This document shows positions 1 to 4,951 of a stretch of DNA of 6,183 nucleotides, one piece after another. Both the position numbers and the translations under genes were made by a program. The stretch's first letter is position 1; every line of letters starts with the position of its first letter. The notes under the pieces were generated by a model that ran no database searches, was not told where the DNA came from, and saw only the letters and a list, made by a program, of their open reading frames with translations. Source of the stretch: an uncultured Actinomycetes bacterium (GTDB taxonomy: Bacteria > Actinomycetota > Acidimicrobiia > Acidimicrobiales > Microtrichaceae); NCBI GenBank assembly GCA_903941145.1, contig CAJANQ010000036.1:1-6183 (forward strand), in the 5' to 3' direction.

Positions 1-426
1 CCCGACGCGACGGTGATGGTCGTGCTCGACGCCGACCGGTTCGGCATCGCCCAGCTCCACCAGCTGCGCGGCCGCGTCGGCCGTGGTGCGGCGGTCAGCC
101 ACTGCGTGCTGGTGACCCGGGACGAGATCTCGCCCGACGGCGAGGCCCGGCTCGAGGCGCTCGTCCGGACCACCGACGGGTTCGAGCTGGCCGAGGTCGA
201 CCTGGACCTGCGGGGCGAGGGCACCGTGATGGGGGAGCGGCAGACGGGCCGGAACGACCTGCGCCTTGCGTCGCTGCGCCGCGACCGGAAGTGGGTCGAG
301 ACGGCACGCGAGGCGGCGCTCGAGCTGGTGGGCGACGGGACGGGCCTGGACCGCTACCCGGCGCTGGCCGCCGAGCTGGCCCTCGCCGTCGACGACGAGG
401 ACCGCGAGTTCCTGCTCAAGAACTGA
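1..426 (+). CDS. recG: ATP-dependent DNA helicase RecG, C-terminal part (5' truncated)
   Basis: RecG is a superfamily 2 helicase that remodels stalled replication forks and Holliday junctions. The window opens inside the gene and shows its last 141 residues, in frame from base 1 to the TGA at 424-426. Helicase motif VI is clear at local residues 18-29 (QLHQLRGRVGRG). It is followed by the RecG-specific block at residues 59-83, which runs from DGFELAEVDLDLRG to GERQTG. In the family this block is the TRG segment that couples ATP hydrolysis to DNA translocation. The tail ends at a normal length for RecG. The wedge domain and motifs I to V must lie upstream of the window. In Actinomycetota recG commonly lies near rsmD and coaD, as it does here. 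The identification is secure; the start is not visible. Confidence 0.95.
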   Translation, partial: PDATVMVVLDADRFGIAQLHQLRGRVGRGAAVSHCVLVTRDEISPDGEARLEALVRTTDGFELAEVDLDLRGEGTVMGERQTGRNDLRLASLRRDRKWVETAREAALELVGDGTGLDRYPALAAELALAVDDEDREFLLKN

Positions 427-435
427 CGCCCTGCC

Positions 436-441
436 TAGGGT
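436..441 (+). promoter_or_regulatory. Possible -10 element for a leaderless rsmD transcript
   Basis: TAGGGT fits the actinobacterial TANNNT -10 pattern and ends six bases before the ATG at 448. That is the spacing seen for leaderless mRNAs, which start at the A of the ATG. No convincing -35 box lies upstream. The overlapping AGGG (437-440) could instead be a weak Shine-Dalgarno for the same ATG, so the two readings compete. Confidence 0.35.
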
Positions 442-447
442 GCCGGC

Positions 448-1014
448 ATGGGCGTGATGCGAGTGGTGGCCGGCTCGGCCAAGGGTCGACGGCTGGAGGC
501 GCCGGCGGGGCGCGACGTCCGTCCAACCTCGTCGAGGGTCCGGGAGGCGCTGTTCAACTCGCTCGGTTCGCTCGGACTCGTGGCCGACGCCACGTTCGTC
601 GACCTCTTCGCCGGCACGGGCGCGCTGGGGATCGAGGCCCTCAGCCGCGGTGCCGAGTCGGTCGTGTTCGTGGACCGTTCGCCGGCGTCGGTCGCCGCCG
701 TGCGCGCCAACCTCGAGGCGTGCGGCCTGGCCGACGGCGCGCAGGTCGTGACCGCGGAGGCCATGTCCTACGCGGCCTCGATGGAGCTGGTGGACGTGGC
801 GCTGCTCGACCCGCCCTACGAGTTCGACGAGTGGGAGCAGCTGCTCGAACAGGTCCGCTGCGAGGTCGCGGTGGTGGAGTCCGACCGTGAGGTGGCGGCG
901 CCCGACGGGGCCAGCGTCCTCAGTTCGCGACGGTACGGCGGTACGGTGGTGACGATGTTGCGCTTCGACGGCCGGGACGGGTCCGGCCGCACCCCCGCGG
1001 AGGTCGACAAGTGA
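448..1014 (+). CDS. rsmD: 16S rRNA (guanine(966)-N(2))-methyltransferase RsmD
   Basis: RsmD is a SAM-dependent enzyme that methylates N2 of G966 (E. coli numbering) in 16S rRNA, near the P site, during 30S assembly. The 188-residue product is normal in size. It begins MGVMRVVAGSAKGRRL, then has the family block RPTSSRVREALFNSL at residues 25-39. The SAM-binding motif I, DLFAGTGALGIEALSRG, is at 52-68 and the catalytic DPPY motif is at 121-124. The fold is a single Rossmann-type methyltransferase domain with no membrane segment. ATG 448 is chosen because it has AGGG or a TAGGGT -10 box at suitable spacing. ATG 457 (MRVVAG) would match the usual family start almost as well. The gene follows recG after 21 nt, and its TGA overlaps the GTG of coaD by 4 nt, which suggests translational coupling. 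Confidence 0.93.
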   Translation: MGVMRVVAGSAKGRRLEAPAGRDVRPTSSRVREALFNSLGSLGLVADATFVDLFAGTGALGIEALSRGAESVVFVDRSPASVAAVRANLEACGLADGAQVVTAEAMSYAASMELVDVALLDPPYEFDEWEQLLEQVRCEVAVVESDREVAAPDGASVLSSRRYGGTVVTMLRFDGRDGSGRTPAEVDK

Positions 1015-1493
1015 CGGTGGTCCTGTACCCGGGGTCGTTCGACCCCATCCACAACGGACACCTCGAGATCGTGGGCACTGCCTCACGCCTGTTCGACAAG
1101 GTGATTGTCGCGGCCATGCGGAACCCGCAGAAGGGCGACACGCTCTTCTCGCTCGAGGAACGGCAGTCGCTCATCGAGGACTCGCTGTCCCACCTGCCCA
1201 ACGTCGAGGTGACGATGTTCTCGTCGCTCGTCGTCGACCTGGCCAAAGAGGTCGGGGCCCACTTCATCGTCAAGGGCCTGCGTGCCGTGTCGGACTTCGA
1301 GTCCGAGCTGCAGATGGCGCAGATGAACAAGTCGGTGTCCGGCGTGGACACCCTCTTCATCCCGTCGACCTCGGGCAGCTCGTTCCTCGCCTCCCGGCTC
1401 ATTCGGGAGATCGCGCGGTTCGGCGGCGACGTGTCCAACATGGTGCCGCCGCCCGTCGCGGCCAGCCTCAAGGAGCAGTACGGGATCGGCTGA
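1011..1493 (+). CDS. coaD: Phosphopantetheine adenylyltransferase CoaD
   Basis: CoaD transfers an adenylyl group from ATP to 4'-phosphopantetheine, giving dephospho-CoA, the penultimate step of coenzyme A synthesis. The 160-residue length is typical. The nucleotidyltransferase motif is at residues 8-17 (GSFDPIHNGH, with the HxGH histidines at 14 and 17). K41 follows in NPQK. The block VKGLRAVSDFESELQMAQMN lies at 87-106 and includes K88 and R91. The C-terminal motif that usually reads ISSTxxR is LASRLIR here (126-132). It keeps the middle serine and the last arginine but changes two positions. GTG 1011 is supported by GGAGG at 999-1003, seven bases upstream, and by the 4-nt overlap with rsmD. 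CoA made through this enzyme supplies the prosthetic arm of the ACP encoded downstream. Confidence 0.96.
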   Translation: MTVVLYPGSFDPIHNGHLEIVGTASRLFDKVIVAAMRNPQKGDTLFSLEERQSLIEDSLSHLPNVEVTMFSSLVVDLAKEVGAHFIVKGLRAVSDFESELQMAQMNKSVSGVDTLFIPSTSGSSFLASRLIREIARFGGDVSNMVPPPVAASLKEQYGIG

Positions 1494-1542
1494 CCGCCCC
1501 GTACCAGACCCACCAGTTCTTGCAGTACAGGAGTACCAACGA

Positions 1543-2139
1543 ATGAGCTATGACGAGTTCGCCGGCGACCCGGACCAGACCCAGCCGGGCACGGTGCCCG
1601 AGTCTGCGGCACCCCGCAGCCGGGCCTCCGAGGCGATCCTGCGCGAGCTGCTCTCGGTCGTCGAGAACGCGCCCGGCATCCCGATGTCGGCGTCCGTTCG
1701 CATCAACCGCGACGAGGTCCTCGACCTGGTCGAGGAGGCCATCTCGATCCTCCCCGACGAGCTGCGCTCCGCCCGCTGGCTCCTCAAGGACCGCGAGGAG
1801 TTCAAGGCCCGCACCGAGCGCGAGGCCGAGGAGATCATCGCCGACGCCCGTTCCCGCGTGGCCCAGATGGTGCAGCGCACCGAGGTCGTGAAGGCCGCCG
1901 AGGCCCGCGCCCGCCAGGTCATCGAGGATGCCGAGGCCCAGTCCCGCCGCATGCGCCTCGAGACCGAGGACTACTGCGACCAGAAGCTCGCCAGCTTCGA
2001 GAACGTGCTCGTCCGTGTGCACAAGACCGTCTCCGCCGGCCGCAAGAAGCTGCAGGCGCCGTCGCTCGAGCAGTCCGAGCTCGGCGAGCTCGAGGATCCG
2101 ACCGGCTCGGTGCCGGCGGTCTTCGACCAGGACGTCTGA
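1543..2139 (+). CDS. SepIVA-like DivIVA-family septation protein
   Basis: This 198-residue protein matches, from memory, mycobacterial Rv2927c/MSMEG_2416 (SepIVA), a DivIVA-like protein needed for septation. Two conserved ends are visible. One is an N-terminal block at about residues 34-86 that includes LLSVVENAPGIPMSAS and NRDEVLDLVEEAISILPDEL. The other is a C-terminal block at about 112-171 with TEVVKAAEARARQVIEDA, then YCDQKLASFENVL. Between them is a charged helical segment (about 85-140) that is a likely coiled coil. No membrane segment or signal peptide is seen, so it should be cytoplasmic and peripheral. It differs from Rv2927c in having about 30 extra N-terminal residues rich in D, P and S and a clearly shorter central coiled coil. 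Automatic annotation may call such proteins ATP synthase subunit B-like because of the coiled coil. AGGAG at 1529-1533 supports the ATG. The downstream DUF177 gene is its neighbour in mycobacteria too. Confidence 0.8.
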   Translation: MSYDEFAGDPDQTQPGTVPESAAPRSRASEAILRELLSVVENAPGIPMSASVRINRDEVLDLVEEAISILPDELRSARWLLKDREEFKARTEREAEEIIADARSRVAQMVQRTEVVKAAEARARQVIEDAEAQSRRMRLETEDYCDQKLASFENVLVRVHKTVSAGRKKLQAPSLEQSELGELEDPTGSVPAVFDQDV

Positions 2140-2161
2140 ACGTCGGGCAGGACGCGTCGCC

Positions 2162-2701
2162 GTGGCCACCAGGAAGTCCGACCAGCAGCTCAAGATCGGC
2201 ATCGCGGAGCTGCGCCGTCGCCCCGGCAACCGCCAGGAGGTCGACCTCGACCTGTCGTTCGGCGAGACCGGCCTGCAGGACTCGTCGGTCATCACCGCCA
2301 CCGTCCCGGCCGACTCGGTGGGCCACGTCCACCTGGTGCTGGAGTCGATGTCGGACGGCGTCACCGCCACCGGCACGGTGAGCTTCCCCTGGCAGGGCGA
2401 GTGCCGCCGCTGCCTGGGCCCGACGTCGGGCGAGGTGGTCGCCGACGTGCTCGAGGTCTACAAGGACGTCCCGACGGGCGACGACACGCTCCCGGTGGAC
2501 GGCGACTTCGTCGACCTGGGCCCGGTGGTGCGGGACGCAGTGGTGCTGGCGCTGCCGCTGGCCCCGCTCTGTGCCGAGGACTGCACCGGTCCGGAGCCCG
2601 AGGAGTACCCGGTCGTCGTCGAGGGGGAGGGCGAGGCCTCGCCAGACCCCCGTTGGTCGGCACTGTCGGACCTTCGTTTCGACACTGGCGACGCGGAGTA
2701 G
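2162..2701 (+). CDS. DUF177/YceD family protein
   Basis: The YceD/DUF177 family is linked to 23S rRNA accumulation and 50S assembly, and its gene very often precedes rpmF, as here. The 179-residue product starts VATRKSDQQLKIGIAELRRR. It has the central CRRC motif (C81, C84) and a second cysteine pair in CAEDC (C137, C141). It ends with the family's DPRW motif (162-165). Most homologues I recall follow the second motif with a further LCPxCG pair; here that part reads GPEPEEYP and has no cysteine. GTG 2162 is chosen because AGGA (2149-2152) lies nine bases upstream and the start falls 22 nt after the previous stop. The frame is open much further upstream, but that stretch overlaps the SepIVA-like gene and is a shadow. 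The exact biochemical role is not established. Confidence 0.85.
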   Translation: MATRKSDQQLKIGIAELRRRPGNRQEVDLDLSFGETGLQDSSVITATVPADSVGHVHLVLESMSDGVTATGTVSFPWQGECRRCLGPTSGEVVADVLEVYKDVPTGDDTLPVDGDFVDLGPVVRDAVVLALPLAPLCAEDCTGPEPEEYPVVVEGEGEASPDPRWSALSDLRFDTGDAE

Positions 2702-2708
2702 GTAGTGT
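2679..2708 (+). promoter_or_regulatory. Predicted sigma-70-type promoter for rpmF
   Basis: TCGACA (2679-2684) matches five of six bases of the TTGACA -35 consensus. It is followed after 18 bases by TAGTGT (2703-2708), a TANNNT -10 box. Initiation near 2715 would give a leader of about 35 nt before the rpmF ATG. The -35 box lies inside the end of the DUF177 gene. This is a prediction from motif spacing only, but it is the best promoter match I found in the window. Confidence 0.5.
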
Positions 2709-2712
2709 CCAC

Positions 2713-2730
2713 GGGTCCTATCTGAGACCC
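2713..2730 (+). repeat. Inverted repeat in the rpmF leader
   Basis: GGGTC (2713-2717) and GACCC (2726-2730) can pair as a 5-bp stem with an 8-nt loop, just before the rpmF start region. It is short and may be chance. It is listed because the same two words recur in the gap after rpmF. Confidence 0.35.
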
Positions 2731-2749
2731 TTGATCATTCGAGAGCACG

Positions 2750-2929
2750 ATGGCAGTACCTAAGAAGCGCACCTCCAAGGCCAAGGGCCGCAGCCGCCGG
2801 GCGTCCAACTGGACGCTGAAGCCCGCTGCCCGCAGCACCTGCCCGCGCTGCAACGCCGTCAAGCTCCCGCACGTCGTGTGCGGCAACTGCGGCTGGTACG
2901 CCGGCCGTCAGGCCATCGAGGTCGACTGA
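2750..2929 (+). CDS. rpmF: 50S ribosomal protein L32 (zinc-ribbon form)
   Basis: The 59-residue product begins MAVPKKRTSKAKGRSRR, the hallmark start of bacterial L32, a small basic protein of the 50S subunit. Two cysteine pairs, CPRC (31-34) and CGNC (44-47), form the zinc ribbon. This is therefore the C+ type of L32 that binds zinc, not the cysteine-free paralogue some bacteria make under zinc starvation. The protein ends RQAIEVD. The ATG at 2750 is fixed by the conserved N-terminus; only a weak purine run (GAGAG, 2741-2745) serves as ribosome binding site. The gene follows the DUF177 gene, its usual partner. Here it is followed by acpP with no plsX between them, unlike the common rpmF-plsX order. 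It probably has its own promoter at 2679-2708. Confidence 0.96.
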   Translation: MAVPKKRTSKAKGRSRRASNWTLKPAARSTCPRCNAVKLPHVVCGNCGWYAGRQAIEVD

Positions 2930-2934
2930 CTCAC

Positions 2935-2978
2935 CGGGTCCGGCCCTCGCACGGCGAGGGTCGCACGGCGGAGACCCG
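2935..2978 (+). terminator. Strong GC hairpin after rpmF; possible terminator or attenuator
   Basis: CCCTCGC (2944-2950) pairs with GCGAGGG (2954-2960) around a 3-nt ACG loop. The stem extends outward to 2941 and 2963 through one G-U pair, giving about 10 bp. An outer stem, CGGGTC (2935-2940) with GACCCG (2973-2978), can enclose it. It begins six bases after the rpmF stop. No U-run follows, so classic intrinsic termination is uncertain. It may act as a partial terminator, a processing site or an mRNA 3' stabiliser. Confidence 0.45.
2947..2970 (+). repeat. Short direct repeat, 14-bp period
   Basis: TCGCACGGCG occurs at 2947-2956 and again at 2961-2970, an exact 10-bp repeat with a 14-bp offset. 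The first copy forms most of the hairpin loop and arms. The second lies in the unpaired 3' side of the larger fold. It could compete for pairing or simply reflect slippage. Confidence 0.6.
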
Positions 2979-2986
2979 CCGACAGT

Positions 2987-2992
2987 TATGCT
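2987..2992 (+). promoter_or_regulatory. Possible -10 element for acpP
   Basis: TATGCT fits the TANNNT -10 pattern in an otherwise GC-rich gap. Initiation would fall near 2999-3000, about 50 nt before the acpP start. No good -35 box sits at 16-19 bases upstream, so this is weak evidence. A separate promoter would fit the hairpin between rpmF and acpP. Confidence 0.3.
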
Positions 2993-3032
2993 CCGCGCAA
3001 CATGTGTGCCAGAACGGCGCGCAGCGGTGGCC

Positions 3033-3040
3033 GAGGGGAG
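3033..3040 (+). promoter_or_regulatory. Shine-Dalgarno that decides the acpP start
   Basis: GAGGGGAG lies eight bases before GTG 3049. The alternative in-frame GTG at 3082 would give a more standard ACP length but has no such purine run in front of it. The site therefore favours the longer reading. Confidence 0.6.
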
Positions 3041-3048
3041 TTGGTTCC

Positions 3049-3336
3049 GTGCCCGCAGAGACGCACGTCCAGCACGGTCCCGTGAGCCGTGACGAGGTAC
3101 TGGGGCTGGTGCGTGAGCACCTTGCCGAGATCCTCGAGATCGAGACGTCCTCCATCGACGAGGACGCAGCCTTTGCCGAGGACCTCCACGCCGACTCGCT
3201 GGCGCTCATCGAGCTCGTCGAGGCCCTCGAGGAAGAGCTGGGGGAGCGGAGCGTCGGCTTCCGCATCGAGGACGACGACCTCAACGACCTCCGAACCGTC
3301 CGTGATGCCGTTGACTACGTCGTTTCCCGACTCTGA
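3049..3336 (+). CDS. acpP: Acyl carrier protein
   Basis: ACP carries growing acyl chains as thioesters on a 4'-phosphopantetheine arm during type II fatty acid synthesis in the cytoplasm. The 95-residue product has the helix-loop-helix core with the attachment site in LHADSLALIELVEALEEELG (residues 46-65); the modified serine is S50. Acidic helices and the ending TVRDAVDYVVSRL fit the family. With GTG 3049 the protein has about 11 residues (VPAETHVQHGP) before the usual SRDEVL start, so it is longer than the typical 77-80. A short insertion around GERSVGFRIEDDD adds a little more. No other fatty acid synthesis gene is beside it; its partners must be elsewhere. The 3' end overlaps rnc by 32 nt. 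A dedicated ACP for another pathway cannot be excluded, but the rpmF and rnc neighbours favour the housekeeping one. Confidence 0.88.
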   Translation: MPAETHVQHGPVSRDEVLGLVREHLAEILEIETSSIDEDAAFAEDLHADSLALIELVEALEEELGERSVGFRIEDDDLNDLRTVRDAVDYVVSRL

Positions 3337-4123
3337 GGCTGGACCTGACCCGTCCGACGCCTCTGTCGACGCCCGTGCCGAGCTGTGCGGGCGCCTGGGG
3401 TACTCCTTCGGCGACCCCGGGCTGCTGGACCTGGCGCTCCGTCACCGCTCCTGGTGCGCCGAGCACGGCGGGGTCCAGTCGAACGAGCGGCTCGAGTTCC
3501 TCGGCGACTCCGTCCTGGGCCTGGTCGTCACCGAGCGTCTCTATCGCGACGACCCTGAGACCAGCGAGGGCGTGCTCGCGCGCCGGAGGTCGGAGCTCGT
3601 GAGCGCCGTCGCGCTGGCCGGGGTCGGCCGCCAGATCGGCCTGGGCGACGCCGTCGCGCTGGGCAAGGGCGAGGAGACCACGGGCGGGCGTTCCAAGACC
3701 TCGATCCTCTCGGACGCACTCGAGGCCGTGATCGGCGCCGTCTTCATCGACGGTGGCATGGACGCTGCGACCGGCGTCGTTCTGCGGCTCTTCGAGGAGC
3801 GGATCGACGTCGTGACCTCGGGCGGGCCGGGCAGCGACCACAAGTCGCGGCTGCAGGAGCTGTCGGCCCAGGAGTTCGGCGAGCTGCCGCGCTACGAGCT
3901 GACCGAGGACGGGCCGGAGCACATGAAGACGTTCCGGGCCGAGGTCAGCGTGGCCGGCGTGGTGCGCGGCACCGGCGAGGGCCGGACGAAGAAAGAGGCC
4001 GAGCAGGCCGCCGCCCTCGAGGCGTGCGGCGTGCTGGGCGACGAAGTGAGTGGCGGACCAGAGGCGGACGACGACAACACCCGCAGCGGGGCGGCAACGG
4101 GCACAGGGGGAGACCATGGCTGA
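3305..4123 (+). CDS. rnc: Ribonuclease III
   Basis: RNase III cleaves double-stranded RNA, notably in 30S pre-rRNA processing, and acts as a dimer with Mg2+. The 272-residue product has the catalytic domain at about residues 24-170. The signature NERLEFLGDSVLGLVV is at 60-75, and the metal-binding residues by alignment are E61, E64, D68, D137 and E140. The double-stranded RNA-binding domain runs from about 178 to 243, ending in GRTKKEAEQAAALEAC. A hydrophilic tail rich in G, D and T (about 247-272) follows and is not part of either domain. ATG 3305 is chosen. GTG 3302 and TTG 3311 are alternatives, and all of them lie inside acpP. No ATG, GTG or TTG exists in frame between the acpP stop and the catalytic domain, so the overlap is real. 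No clear Shine-Dalgarno precedes it, which suggests translational coupling. The 3' end overlaps the next gene by 8 nt. Confidence 0.95.
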   Translation: MPLTTSFPDSEAGPDPSDASVDARAELCGRLGYSFGDPGLLDLALRHRSWCAEHGGVQSNERLEFLGDSVLGLVVTERLYRDDPETSEGVLARRRSELVSAVALAGVGRQIGLGDAVALGKGEETTGGRSKTSILSDALEAVIGAVFIDGGMDAATGVVLRLFEERIDVVTSGGPGSDHKSRLQELSAQEFGELPRYELTEDGPEHMKTFRAEVSVAGVVRGTGEGRTKKEAEQAAALEACGVLGDEVSGGPEADDDNTRSGAATGTGGDHG

Positions 4124-4949
4124 ACTGCCGGAGATTGAACTGCTCCGACGCGACCTGGACCGGGAGGTGTCCGACAAGAAGCTCAAGTCGGTCGACGTCC
4201 CCGGCGCCGGCCTCGTCAAGCACCCGAAGAAGGCCGGGTTCGTCAAGGACCTGGCCGGCGTGAAGATCCACTCGGTGTCCCGGGCCGGTCTGCTGCTGCT
4301 CCTGAAGGTCGACGACGACAGGTATGTCGCGCTCTCGCTCGGCGAGCGGTCGCGGCTGACCCGCAACCAGGCCAAGGACGCCGCGGTGACGGGCACGGCG
4401 CTCGTGCTGACGTTCACCCAGGGCGGCCAGCTCCGGCTCGTCGACCCCAAGAAGCAGGCGTCGGCCGAGCTACTCACCGCCGACGAGCTGGCCGACCGGC
4501 ACCCCGAGATCACCCGCCTGGGCCTCGACGCCGTCGACGAGCCCATTGCGTGGACCGACTTCGCCGGGCGGCTCGTGCGGCGCGAGGGCAAGCTCAAGAC
4601 GGTGCTCATGGACCCGACCTTCCTGGTCGGCATCGGCCCCATGTACAGCGACGAGATCCTGTTCCACGCCGGCCTCCGCTTCGACCGCGAACCGTCCAAG
4701 CTCTCCAACCAGGAGATCCGCCGCCTCTACCGGGCGGTGGTGGAAACCGTGCACGAAGCGGTCAAGTACGGTGGCACGAGTCTCGGTGCAGACGGCTGGG
4801 TGGGACTGTCGGGGAAGCCCGGCGACTACCAGCAGTTCCTGGCCGTCTACAAGCGGGACGGAGAGATGAGCCCCCGGGCGCGGGGACCCATCGTCAAGAC
4901 CCGTTTCGGCGGGGGCTACACCTACTACTGCGAACAGACACAGGTCTGA
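4116..4949 (+). CDS. Fpg/MutM-family protein lacking catalytic and zinc residues
   Basis: The 277-residue protein has the length and layout of formamidopyrimidine-DNA glycosylase. It starts MAELPEIE, has a helix-two-turn-helix region (EGKLKTVLMDPTFLVGIG, 157-174, then MYSDEILFHAGL), a GGTSL motif (219-223) and a finger-like C-terminus ending GGGYTYYCEQTQV. It fills the fpg slot between rnc and smc. Against E. coli MutM, recalled from memory, key residues differ: catalytic Pro2 is Ala2; the RAK lysine is Gly58; the intercalating Met is Glu77; DPRRFG is DPKKQA (110-115); the Asn of GVGNIY is Pro175; the finger Arg is Gly267. Three of the four zinc cysteines are lost, leaving only C272. E3, E6 and K161 remain. 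Base excision activity is therefore unlikely. DNA binding may survive, and the N-terminal half is lysine-rich. The frame is intact, so this is not a plain pseudogene. AGGGGG (4105-4110) lies five bases before the ATG. Confidence 0.85.
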   Translation: MAELPEIELLRRDLDREVSDKKLKSVDVPGAGLVKHPKKAGFVKDLAGVKIHSVSRAGLLLLLKVDDDRYVALSLGERSRLTRNQAKDAAVTGTALVLTFTQGGQLRLVDPKKQASAELLTADELADRHPEITRLGLDAVDEPIAWTDFAGRLVRREGKLKTVLMDPTFLVGIGPMYSDEILFHAGLRFDREPSKLSNQEIRRLYRAVVETVHEAVKYGGTSLGADGWVGLSGKPGDYQQFLAVYKRDGEMSPRARGPIVKTRFGGGYTYYCEQTQV

Positions 4950-4951
4950 GC

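Noticed and set aside
434..448. Small palindromes CCTAGG and TGCCGGCA before rsmD
   Set aside because: Six- and eight-base palindromes are expected by chance in GC-rich DNA, and no repeat copies or other support were seen.
291..890. 199-codon + strand frame across the recG/rsmD junction
   Set aside because: Arg/Gly-rich shadow of two genes supported by conserved motifs in other frames.
1494..1542. Possible promoter in the coaD to SepIVA-like gap (TTGCAG at 1520-1525)
   Set aside because: No TANNNT box at suitable spacing downstream; the gap is explained well enough by the AGGAG ribosome binding site.
1928..2161. Upstream in-frame extension of the DUF177 gene
   Set aside because: It overlaps the SepIVA-like gene and translates to a Ser/Arg/Pro-rich shadow. 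GTG 2162 has a good ribosome binding site and fits the family start.
1468..2376. 302-codon open frame on the - strand
   Set aside because: It is antisense to the SepIVA-like and DUF177 genes, with L/A/G/D-rich shadow composition and no known motif.
2878..3048. Upstream in-frame extension of acpP into rpmF
   Set aside because: The extension does not resemble ACP and overlaps the conserved L32 C-terminus. GTG 3049 has a strong Shine-Dalgarno.
3089..3304. Upstream in-frame extension of rnc across acpP
   Set aside because: Ser/Thr/Arg-rich shadow of acpP; RNase III never has such an N-terminal domain.
3281..4708. 475-codon open frame on the - strand
   Set aside because: It lies opposite rnc and the Fpg-like gene, both of which have clear family motifs. 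Long antisense frames are expected at this GC content, and its translation is low-complexity R/S/A/G without a recognisable domain.
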